Assembly: GCF_900142265.1 (NCBI RefSeq)
Contig: NZ_FRAH01000016.1
Span: 1 to 53,320 of the forward strand
Direction of reading: 5' to 3'
DNA length: 53,320 bases
Source: Anaerotignum lactatifermentans DSM 14214
Lineage (GTDB): Bacteria; Bacillota; Clostridia; Lachnospirales; Anaerotignaceae
Within the stretch, counting starts at the first letter, position 1. Every line of letters begins with the position of its first letter. The notes under the pieces were generated by a model. That model did not search any database, was not told the origin of the DNA, and saw nothing but the letters and a program-made list of their open reading frames with translations. Below are positions 15,999 to 23,107 of this stretch, piece after piece. A program made the translations under genes and the position numbers.

Positions 15999-16934
15999 TT
16001 ATTTCCATACCCTTTCTGCCACCCGCAGGAAATTTTTCTCACGTATTTTTTCCGCCAGATGACTGCCAAACTCCTGTTCCATCCGTTCCAGAAAAAGTGC
16101 CATATCCTCCACTGCACGCAGGTCTGTCGGTGTCACGTCGATGCCGTCAAAATCACTGCCCAGTCCCACAGCATCCTCACCAGCCATATCCAGCATATGT
16201 GTCAGCTGCCGCAGCAGATCATCCTGTGTCACTGCGTCTTTCTCCGCAACAAAAGGCGGGAAAAAATTCAGCCCCACAAAACCATCCATTTCGCCGATGA
16301 TTTTCAGCTGTTCGTCTGTCAGATTCCGTGGATGAGGACAAATTGCCCGTGCATTGGAATGGCTTGCCACAAAAGGCTGTTCTGCCATTTTTGCCACATC
16401 ATAAAATCCGGCATCTGTCAAATGGGATACATCCACCAGCATGCCCAGCCGTTCCATCTCTTTCACAACGGCTTTACCGAAGGTAGTCAGTCCGCCGCCA
16501 GTGCCTCTTTCCGCTACACCGTCTGCTAGGGCGTTTCTATGATTCCATGTCAGTGTCATCAATCTGACACCCAGACGATGAAACATCCGCAGGGCAGCAA
16601 TTTCTCCTTCCAGTGCTTCGCCGCCTTCCAGAGATAATATAGCAGAGAGCCTGCCCTGTTTTTTGTTTTCCAGAATATCCGAAAATCCTTTCACCATGCC
16701 CACACGGTCTTTGTACCGCTCCATCTGTTCCAGATAATAGTCCAGATATTTCACGGTCTGTCGCATGGCAATGGGATAGTACTTCGGTTCCAGCCAAATG
16801 GCAAAAATCTGCACTGCCGGTCCATAGGCAGCAAGTTTTTCCAGATTCAGCTGTCCTGAAAATTCCAGCATATTCTCTCCTGCTTCCATGGCTTTCACCA
16901 CAGTATCACAATGGGCATCTGCATAGCTTTTCAT
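15999..16934 (-). CDS. Membrane dipeptidase (peptidase M19, renal dipeptidase family)
   Basis: A 311-aa zinc dipeptidase. Metal ligands are visible in DAHCDT (residues 5-10), LEGGEALEG, DVSHL and ASHSNARAICPHPRNLTD, and GSDFDGID completes the family pattern. It is expected to cleave dipeptides, possibly D-amino-acid-containing ones. No signal peptide is seen, so it is probably cytosolic. The ATG at 16934 follows AAGGAGGAGCCT; the in-frame ATG at 16955 has no good binding site. Confidence 0.93.
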   Translation of the reverse strand: MKSYADAHCDTVVKAMEAGENMLEFSGQLNLEKLAAYGPAVQIFAIWLEPKYYPIAMRQTVKYLDYYLEQMERYKDRVGMVKGFSDILENKKQGRLSAILSLEGGEALEGEIAALRMFHRLGVRLMTLTWNHRNALADGVAERGTGGGLTTFGKAVVKEMERLGMLVDVSHLTDAGFYDVAKMAEQPFVASHSNARAICPHPRNLTDEQLKIIGEMDGFVGLNFFPPFVAEKDAVTQDDLLRQLTHMLDMAGEDAVGLGSDFDGIDVTPTDLRAVEDMALFLERMEQEFGSHLAEKIREKNFLRVAERVWK

Positions 16935-17019
16935 AGGCTCCTCCTTTTTCTGCACTTCTTTTCCATTTTAAATGTTTATGCCAAAAAATACAATACAAAA
17001 CAAAAATCCTGCCGAAATA

Positions 17020-17048
17020 TTGCATCTTTCCTTTTCATATCCTATGAT
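17020..17048 (+). promoter_or_regulatory. Promoter of the nucleotidyltransferase-like gene
   Basis: TTGCAT (17020-17025), 17-bp spacer, TATGAT (17043-17048). Confidence 0.6.
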
Positions 17049-17090
17049 GAGAGATAGAAAAATCATGCGCCATCAGAAAGGAGAATGGAT

Positions 17091-17705
17091 ATGTTTCCCT
17101 GTGATTTCGTAAAAGAAAAAGCTCTTGCCTTTGGACTTCACCCAAAACTGAAAGGCAGAATATTTCTTGCTGGTGGTCTTGTTCCTTGGGTAATTTCCGG
17201 TGAAGATTCCAATCGGCTCCACAGCGATATTGATTTCGTGGTTCCTCTTTCAGAAATGGAAACTATTCGCGCTTTTCTTAAAGAGCAGGGACTTTATGAC
17301 CACACCCATGATTCTCTTTTTCTCTCCTGCAACAAAGAAAAGGTCGATTTTGGTACAGAAATCTTTCTGGATGGTCTACCAATCAGTTTTACGCCTTTTT
17401 TTAAAGAAAACAACAACCTTGTCCAACGGGATTTCGCTACTGCTGATTTCAGCACAAAAGACAGCCTTGTGACCCTCTGCCTGCCCAATCTTTCTCCAGA
17501 AAATTACATCACTGCTTACACTCTACCTGATGGACAAAAGCTGCACTGTACTTCTCTGGAATTTGTTTACGCCAAAAAGAGCCGAAAGAACCGCCCCAAG
17601 GACCAAGGAGATTTGCAGAAAATGAAACAGATTGGATTAAAAGAAAGCCGTCTGAAACACATTACTGGCTCCTTTTCCAGTGCAGTTCTGGAAATCAAAC
17701 CATAA
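17091..17705 (+). CDS. Nucleotidyltransferase-like protein
   Basis: A 204-aa protein with a minimal nucleotidyltransferase signature: FLAGGLVPWVISG followed by HSDIDFVV (two acidic metal ligands) and a third acidic position in KVDFGTEIF. This resembles aminoglycoside nucleotidyltransferase or AbiEii-like folds, but the substrate cannot be told. The ATG at 17091 is 7 nt from AGGAG; the ATG at 17085 is too close to it. It has its own promoter and a terminator directly at the stop codon, on the opposite strand to its neighbours. Confidence 0.7.
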   Translation: MFPCDFVKEKALAFGLHPKLKGRIFLAGGLVPWVISGEDSNRLHSDIDFVVPLSEMETIRAFLKEQGLYDHTHDSLFLSCNKEKVDFGTEIFLDGLPISFTPFFKENNNLVQRDFATADFSTKDSLVTLCLPNLSPENYITAYTLPDGQKLHCTSLEFVYAKKSRKNRPKDQGDLQKMKQIGLKESRLKHITGSFSSAVLEIKP

Positions 17706-17733
17706 AATCATCTCATCTGAGATGATTTTTTTG
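17704..17733 (+). terminator. Terminator of the nucleotidyltransferase-like gene
   Basis: AAAATCATCTCA pairs with TGAGATGATTTT and runs into a T tract; it begins at the stop codon. Confidence 0.9.
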
Positions 17734-17757
17734 TGCCGAAATTTATCTCTGCAAACA

Positions 17758-17801
17758 AAAAGGGGCTGTCGTCTGTGTTTACAAACAACAAGCCCCTTTG
17801 C
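17758..17801 (-). terminator. Terminator of aspS
   Basis: On the minus strand AAGGGGCT...TTTGT pairs with ACAGACGACAGCCCCTT, followed by Ts, about 25 bp after the aspS stop. Confidence 0.85.
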
Positions 17802-17823
17802 CTGCTTACATATTCATATTTCC

Positions 17824-19647
17824 TTACGCTTCTTCTGTTTCTGCCGCAGCAGCTTTCAGAATTTCTTCATTGAAGCAGATTGCCAGTTCATCCAGCTGTT
17901 TCTGGTCTACTACGTTAGGCGCATCTGTCATAGGGCAGGAAGCATCCTTTACCTTAGGGAATGCGATAACGTCACGGATGCTAGGCGCATTGCTCATGAG
18001 CATGATGATTCTGTCCAGACCGAACGCCAGACCGCCATGAGGGGGTACGCCGTATTTGAAGGCATCCAACAGGAAACCGAAACGTTCCTGGGCATCTTCC
18101 TGTGTGAAGCCCAGCAGTTCGAACATTTTCTGCTGAATATCTCTGCGGTGGATTCTGATGGAGCCGCCGCCCAGTTCGTAACCGTTCAGTACGATGTCGT
18201 ATGCTTTCGCACGAACTGCACCGGGATCTGTATCCAGCAGTTCCAGGTCTTCGTCCATAGGTGCTGTAAACGGATGGTGTACTGCCACATATCTGTTTTC
18301 TTCTTCGTCCCATTCCAGCATAGGAAATTCTGTGATCCACAGGAAACGGAAGTCGTCGGGTCTGGTCAGTTCCAGCATCTTGGACAATTCCAGACGCAGG
18401 GCACCCAGAGAGTCGAATACAACTTTGTCCTTATCTGCACAAATCAGAATCAAGTCGCCGGGTTTACCTTCCATTTTGTCCACGATTTCCTGAAGTTTTT
18501 CAGGTGTGAAGAATTTTGCAATCTGGGATTTCAGGCTGCCGTCTTCGTTAACAACAATCCAAGCCAGACCTTTTGCACGATATGTTTTAACAAATTCAAC
18601 CAGAGAGTCGATTTTCTTTCTGGGGAAAGAACCGCAGCCTTTTGCGTTGATAGCACGTACGCTGCCGCCAGCTTCCAGTGCGGATTTAAATACCACAAAG
18701 TCTGTGCCGGCTACCACATCGGAAATGTTTACCAGTTCCATGCCGAAACGTACGTCGGGCTTATCGGAACCGAAGCGTTCCATAGCTTCTTTATAAGTCA
18801 TGCGCTGCAGGGGCAGTTGCACGTCTACATTCATGATGTCTTTGAATACTTTCTGCATCAGTCTTTCGTTGATGTCCATGATATCGTCTACATCAATGAA
18901 GGACAGTTCCATGTCCACCTGTGTAAATTCAGGCTGTCTGTCTGCACGCAGGTCTTCGTCACGGAAGCATTTTGCAATCTGGTAATAACGGTCCATACCG
19001 GAAACCATCAATAGCTGTTTGTACAGCTGAGGGGACTGAGGCAGACCGTAGAAGTTACCGGGATGCACACGGCTGGGAACCAGATAGTCTCTGGCACCTT
19101 CCGGTGTGGATTTGCCCAGAATAGGTGTTTCGATTTCCAGAAAACCTTCGTTGTTCAGGAAAGAACGGAGAGCCTGTACCACCTGATGACGCAGAACGAT
19201 GTTCTTCAGCTGGCAAGGTCTTCTCAGATCCAGATATCTGTATTTCAGACGCAGATCGTCTTTGACTGTGATGTTGTCTTCAATCTGGAAAGGTGTTGTT
19301 TCAGATTCAGACAGGATACGCAGTTCAGAAGCAATGATTTCGATTTTCCCTGTTTTCATGTTAGGGTTGATATTGCCTTCTGTTCTTGCGGTTACAATAC
19401 CGCGTACAGCCAGTGTGTACTCACTGCGAACGGTTTCAGCTTTTTCAAAAATTTCTTTGGGTGCGGTATTGCCGTCGATGGCAATCTGTACCAGACCTGT
19501 TCTGTCACGCAGAGCGATGAAGATCAGCTGACCCAGGTCACGGCGACGCTGTACCCACCCCATAACGGTCACTTCCTGACCAATCATGGTTTCATTGACA
19601 TGGCAACACATGTGGCTTCTTTTCAAGCCGGTAATTGATTCTCCCAT
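17824..19647 (-). CDS. aspS: Aspartyl-tRNA synthetase
   Basis: A 607-aa bacterial-type class II synthetase. It has an N-terminal OB-fold anticodon-binding domain (about 1-105), motif 2 [23 protein letters not shown] near residues 220-245, the bacterial GAD insertion (about 300-420) and motif 3 [13 protein letters not shown] near 530-545. It charges tRNA-Asp; whether it also charges tRNA-Asn cannot be decided here. The start follows AAGGAGATTTATCAAT. It is transcribed alone, with its own promoter and terminator. Confidence 0.97.
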   Translation of the reverse strand: MGESITGLKRSHMCCHVNETMIGQEVTVMGWVQRRRDLGQLIFIALRDRTGLVQIAIDGNTAPKEIFEKAETVRSEYTLAVRGIVTARTEGNINPNMKTGKIEIIASELRILSESETTPFQIEDNITVKDDLRLKYRYLDLRRPCQLKNIVLRHQVVQALRSFLNNEGFLEIETPILGKSTPEGARDYLVPSRVHPGNFYGLPQSPQLYKQLLMVSGMDRYYQIAKCFRDEDLRADRQPEFTQVDMELSFIDVDDIMDINERLMQKVFKDIMNVDVQLPLQRMTYKEAMERFGSDKPDVRFGMELVNISDVVAGTDFVVFKSALEAGGSVRAINAKGCGSFPRKKIDSLVEFVKTYRAKGLAWIVVNEDGSLKSQIAKFFTPEKLQEIVDKMEGKPGDLILICADKDKVVFDSLGALRLELSKMLELTRPDDFRFLWITEFPMLEWDEEENRYVAVHHPFTAPMDEDLELLDTDPGAVRAKAYDIVLNGYELGGGSIRIHRRDIQQKMFELLGFTQEDAQERFGFLLDAFKYGVPPHGGLAFGLDRIIMLMSNAPSIRDVIAFPKVKDASCPMTDAPNVVDQKQLDELAICFNEEILKAAAAETEEA

Positions 19648-19686
19648 ATTGATAAATCTCCTTACAGATAAAAATTTTCCTCTATT

Positions 19687-19729
19687 ATCATACCATTTTT
19701 GCGGAAAAAGTAAAGTTTAACCGCAAAAA
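19687..19729 (-). promoter_or_regulatory. aspS promoter overlapped by an inverted repeat
   Basis: TTTACT (19709-19714), 16-bp spacer, TATGAT (19687-19692). Perfect 9-bp arms TTTTTGCGG (19696-19704) and CCGCAAAAA (19721-19729) flank the -35 box. They may be an operator or a remnant of the upstream gene's terminator. Confidence 0.45.
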
Positions 19730-19754
19730 AACATTGGTTTTCTGCGAAAAGGCG

Positions 19755-21041
19755 TTAAAGTGTGTTCTTTTCCACCTTCTGAACGAAATCCACAAGAAGT
19801 TTTGCACAGTCTTCCACGCCGCAAAGGGAGCTGTCCACAGATAAATGATAGTTTTCCGCACTGCCCCAGCTGCCGCCTGTGTATTTTTTGTAATGTCTTG
19901 CCCTTTCTTCATTGATGGTGCGTACTTTTTCCGCCGCTTCCCCTTCAGTCAGACCATAGCTGGTTTCTGCCCGCTGTCTGCGGAATCCTTCCGGCGCATG
20001 GATGAAAAGACGAATGGTATGGGGACGATGACGCAGGATAACATCGGCACAACGCCCTACAATGACACAGCTTCCCTTTGCCGCAATTTCGGAAATGACT
20101 TTCCATTCTGCCAGAAACAATCTGTCTGCCGGCGGTACATCCTCACCAGAATAAGCATAGAACTGCGCCAGCACTTTCTGCAGCACGGGGTTATGTACTG
20201 CCTGTTCATTTTTCTCTACAAAATCTCTGGAAAATCCGCCTTCCTTTGCTGTCATATCAATGAGGCTTCTGTCATAGAAAGGAATGCCCAATTCTTTTGC
20301 CAATGCTTTGCCGATGTCGTGTCCGCCGCTGCCATATTCTCTTGCAATGGTAATGACCAGACCATTTTCCGGTTCTGCCTGTTCTTTTTCTTCTTCGGAT
20401 TTCTTCTCCCCGAAAAGCAATCCAGGAAGAAAAGAAAGTTTTCTGCCATAAAATCCAGCAATGGTACCGATAAGCAAAGCAGAAATGATGGTACCTTCTC
20501 TAACGCCTTCCAGATGATGGAACAATACCAGAGAAATCACTGCTGCACCAATGGACATACTTGCGTCAAAACATACTTTTGTTTTGCCGAATTCTCTGTT
20601 GAAAGCTGTGCAGACTGCCTTTACAAAACCTTCGCCGGGCAGCATAACTACATTTGCCAGCACTTCTGTATAAACACCAAAGCCCAGAATCAAGCAGCCA
20701 ATGAGCAGAGAAACCAATTTTGTGGGATAACTCTGCGGCGCCAGAAAGAACAGCAGATTCATAGTAAAGTCGATGAAATATCCAAAAATCAAAGATACAG
20801 GTATCTGCAATAACTGTATCTTTTCAAATCTGCTCCGCAGCAGCAAAATCTGCAGCAAAATCAAAAATACGCTGAATGCCACTGTAAACTCCCCTAAGGT
20901 AAAGGGGAAATACAAACTCAATGTATAAGGGATACTGGAAATGGGTGATGTCCCCAAATCTGCCTTGGTGATAAAGCTAATCCCCAACGCATTGATGAAC
21001 AGTCCAATAAAAAATACAATATATCGTTTTGCTTTCTCCAT
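19755..21041 (-). CDS. YczE/YitT-like membrane domain fused to a cytidylate-kinase-like domain
   Basis: A 428-aa two-part protein. Residues 1 to about 210 hold five or six membrane segments of the YczE/YitT type (FFIGLFINALGISFITKADLGTSP near the start). A charged linker (EKKSEEEKEQAEPE) leads to a cytoplasmic P-loop kinase-like domain at about 230-428: ITIAREYGSGGHDIGKALAKELG, FYDRSLIDMTA, SCVIVGRCADVIL and NEERARHYKKYTG. This matches the cytidylate kinase-like family (AAK-type), not classical Cmk. Its start overlaps the marR stop by 1 nt (TAATG). A related stand-alone kinase lies divergently at 21657. The substrate is unknown. Confidence 0.88.
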   Translation of the reverse strand: MEKAKRYIVFFIGLFINALGISFITKADLGTSPISSIPYTLSLYFPFTLGEFTVAFSVFLILLQILLLRSRFEKIQLLQIPVSLIFGYFIDFTMNLLFFLAPQSYPTKLVSLLIGCLILGFGVYTEVLANVVMLPGEGFVKAVCTAFNREFGKTKVCFDASMSIGAAVISLVLFHHLEGVREGTIISALLIGTIAGFYGRKLSFLPGLLFGEKKSEEEKEQAEPENGLVITIAREYGSGGHDIGKALAKELGIPFYDRSLIDMTAKEGGFSRDFVEKNEQAVHNPVLQKVLAQFYAYSGEDVPPADRLFLAEWKVISEIAAKGSCVIVGRCADVILRHRPHTIRLFIHAPEGFRRQRAETSYGLTEGEAAEKVRTINEERARHYKKYTGGSWGSAENYHLSVDSSLCGVEDCAKLLVDFVQKVEKNTL

Positions 21042-21472
21042 TATCTTTTGCTTCCCTTCGTCATATTTTCGTATATCTTTTGCAGTCCTTTCAAAAGAAT
21101 TGCCTTTTCTTCTTCTGTAATCCCTTCCAAAGCCTGTTCTTCACAGGATTTCATAATAGGTCGTACCGTTTCGGCAGCCATCTTCCTGCCCTTTTCTGTC
21201 AAAAACACATATTGGGATTTCCGATTTCCTTCTTTTACATGCTTTTTGATGAGCCCTGCCTCATCCATCCTGCGCAGAATGCCCGTTACCGTTGCCGCTT
21301 CCAGATGAAAGGCTTCTCCCAATGATTTCTGCTCGCAGCCGTCATGACTGAGCAGATAATCCAATATTTTTGACTGTCCTGGCAAAAGCCCATGCTCTGC
21401 CGCTTCCAATACCACCTGTTTTTGAAACACCGTCTGTGCCAAAAGCAGACAGTGATGAAAACTGTGATCCAT
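21041..21472 (-). CDS. MarR family transcriptional regulator
   Basis: A 143-aa winged helix-turn-helix regulator. The recognition region is QKSLGEAFHLEAATVTGILRRMDEAGLIKKHVKEGNRKSQYVFLTEKG, with the wing at the Arg-rich part; helices at both ends form the dimer interface. It is translationally coupled to the membrane-kinase fusion gene. A perfect 8-bp-arm inverted repeat lies just upstream of its start and is a plausible autoregulatory site. Confidence 0.92.
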   Translation of the reverse strand: MDHSFHHCLLLAQTVFQKQVVLEAAEHGLLPGQSKILDYLLSHDGCEQKSLGEAFHLEAATVTGILRRMDEAGLIKKHVKEGNRKSQYVFLTEKGRKMAAETVRPIMKSCEEQALEGITEEEKAILLKGLQKIYENMTKGSKR

Positions 21473-21490
21473 AAAACATACACCTCTTTT

Positions 21491-21508
21491 TATTTAGCTT
21501 GCTAAATA
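21491..21508. promoter_or_regulatory. Candidate MarR operator
   Basis: A perfect inverted repeat, TATTTAGC (21491-21498) and GCTAAATA (21501-21508), separated by TT. It lies 19 bp upstream of the marR start, in the gap shared with the divergent kinase gene. Confidence 0.55.
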
Positions 21509-21558
21509 TATTATGAACCTTTTTCTCTCTCCGGTCAAGTCACATTTCCCAATTTCGG

Positions 21559-21587
21559 TTGTAAGTTTTTTGTATTTATTGTATAAT
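21559..21587 (+). promoter_or_regulatory. Promoter of the stand-alone cytidylate-kinase-like gene
   Basis: TTGTAA (21559-21564), 17-bp spacer, TATAAT (21582-21587). A hairpin ACCGC...GCGGT lies in the leader. Confidence 0.75.
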
Positions 21588-21656
21588 AAAAGTAACAAAA
21601 TTTTGGAAGAACCGCCCCATACTTTGGCTGTGCGGTACTTTGGAGGGGGAGTCATT

Positions 21657-22256
21657 ATGGACCACAAAATCATCACCATCAGCCGTCAATATGGCAGCGG
21701 CGGCAGAATCATCGGGAAAAAACTTGCAGACGAACTGGGCATTCCTTTTTATGACAACGAACTGATCAATCTGGCAGCAGAAAAGACCGGTCTGTCTAAA
21801 GAATGCTTCAAAGAAGCGGAATCTGTTTCCACAGGTAATCTGCTCCTTTCTTTAACCACTTTAACACCTACCGTAGATTCCTATGGTCTGCCTTTGAATG
21901 AAAAAATCTTCCTGGTACAGTCCCAGGTCATCAAAGAAGTTGCAGAACAGGGCAGCTGCGTCATCGTTGGACGCTCCGCAGACTATGTTCTGTCTGAAAA
22001 TCCCAACTGCATCAACGTATTCATCCACGCAGAACTGGAAGACCGTGTCAAACGTGCTGTTGAACTGTATGGGCTGGATGCAAAAAATGTAGAAAGCGCC
22101 GTTTTGAAAACAGACAAAAAGCGTGCCGGATACTACAACTATTTCACAGGCAGAAAATGGGGCAAACTGGAAAACTATGATCTGTCCATCAACACCTCCA
22201 AAATCAGCCTGGATGATGTGGTATATATTTTAAAAACCTATGTAGAAAAAAGATAA
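21657..22256 (+). CDS. Cytidylate kinase-like family protein
   Basis: A 199-aa P-loop kinase-like protein: ITISRQYGSGGRIIGKKLADELG at residues 5-27, FYDNELINLAAEKTGLS, SCVIVGRSADYVL, and DKKRAGYYNYFTGRKWG near 160. It is closely similar to the C-terminal domain of the fusion protein encoded divergently at 19755-21041, including the Y-x-K/N-Y-F/Y-TG-x-x-WG segment. The ATG at 21657 follows GGAGGGGGAGTCATT; an upstream in-frame ATG at 21513 precedes the promoter. The substrate is not known. Confidence 0.88.
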   Translation: MDHKIITISRQYGSGGRIIGKKLADELGIPFYDNELINLAAEKTGLSKECFKEAESVSTGNLLLSLTTLTPTVDSYGLPLNEKIFLVQSQVIKEVAEQGSCVIVGRSADYVLSENPNCINVFIHAELEDRVKRAVELYGLDAKNVESAVLKTDKKRAGYYNYFTGRKWGKLENYDLSINTSKISLDDVVYILKTYVEKR

Positions 22257-22263
22257 TCAACAG

Positions 22264-22294
22264 AAAACAGCATGGAAAACCATGCTGTTTTTTT
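22264..22294 (+). terminator. Terminator of the cytidylate-kinase-like gene
   Basis: AAAACAGCATGG pairs with CCATGCTGTTTT, followed by a T run. Confidence 0.9.
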
Positions 22295-22312
22295 CAGAAA
22301 GGAACTCATTAA

Positions 22313-22882
22313 ATGTTTGAACCAAAAATTGATATACAACAAGCTTTGGCAGGATTGCGCAAAAGAGAAAAAGGATTGATTACATACGAAAAAATCATGT
22401 CCTCCTATAAAAATATAAACCTGTCTGAAGATATGTCTTTCCAAAGAATGTTTAATGGCTTTTACCGCATCCGCCGCAACGAAGACTGGCGAAAATTTTA
22501 CTATGAGAATTTCGAGAAATGGAAAAACGAAAGCACTCCCACCTTTCCTTTGATTCTGGAAACTTTTTACCGCCATACAGGACGGGTAGAGTGTTCCTTT
22601 TCCAGTAAAATGCTGGCAACTTTGTGCCCCGATTTTCCCATTTGGGACAGTATTGTTCTGGATCGCCTGCAATTGCGCTTGCGTGGCACAAATTGTGAAA
22701 CGAAATTCCAAAACGCCCTTCCTCTGTATGAGCATATCCTCCAATGGTATCAGGAATTTTTACCTACCCAAACAGCAAAATCATACATAGCCGCTTTTGA
22801 TGACGCTTTTCCCCAATACAAACACTTTACTCCCACAAAGAAAATAGACTTTCTCCTTTGGGCAAGCCCCAAAACCAAGTAA
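22313..22882 (+). CDS. Unrecognised protein
   Basis: A 189-aa mostly helical protein that I do not place in a named family. The conserved-looking core is TFPLILETFYRHTGRVECSF then SSKMLATLCPDFPIWDSIVL (about residues 78-117). It has no signal peptide or membrane segment and is rich in aromatic residues. It follows a terminator by about 18 bp and has a GAAAGGAA binding site. No separate promoter is evident, so it may rely on read-through. A structured repeat starts 5 bp after its stop. Confidence 0.65.
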   Translation: MFEPKIDIQQALAGLRKREKGLITYEKIMSSYKNINLSEDMSFQRMFNGFYRIRRNEDWRKFYYENFEKWKNESTPTFPLILETFYRHTGRVECSFSSKMLATLCPDFPIWDSIVLDRLQLRLRGTNCETKFQNALPLYEHILQWYQEFLPTQTAKSYIAAFDDAFPQYKHFTPTKKIDFLLWASPKTK

Positions 22883-22886
22883 ATAG

Positions 22887-23098
22887 AAAAGGGATAAAAC
22901 CTTAGGGGCATCTTCAGAAGAAAACAAAGAAAGCCGAAATCCTTATCATGACAAAGGATTTCGGCTTTCTTATGATATTGAGATTTTATTTGATCTGTTT
23001 TCTTCTGAAGACAGCCGTCGCAATTCCTCTTAAGAAATCAAAGAAGCAAAAATCAATGTTTTCTTAAGAGGAAGTTGCTTTTCGGTTTTATCCCTTTT
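22887..23098. repeat. Structured 212-bp repeat (copy 1), MITE-like, with perfect terminal inverted repeats
   Basis: Perfect 15-bp terminal inverted repeats AAAAGGGATAAAACC (22887-22901) and its complement (23084-23098) enclose further perfect stems. A 15-bp stem pairs 22912-22926 with 22996-23010. Nested in it is an 18-bp hairpin pairing 22927-22944 with 22954-22971. A third hairpin pairs 23021-23037 with 23060-23077 with one bulge. A diverged second copy is at 47914-48118. It lies 9 bp beyond the valS stop and 4 bp beyond the stop of the plus-strand gene. The central hairpin can act as a terminator in both directions. Confidence 0.85.
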
Positions 23099-23107
23099 TA
23101 TATCTCA

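Noticed and set aside
17091-17705. An abortive-infection or toxin-antitoxin system based on the nucleotidyltransferase-like gene
   Set aside because: The gene stands alone between its own promoter and terminator, with no partner gene of toxin or antitoxin type.
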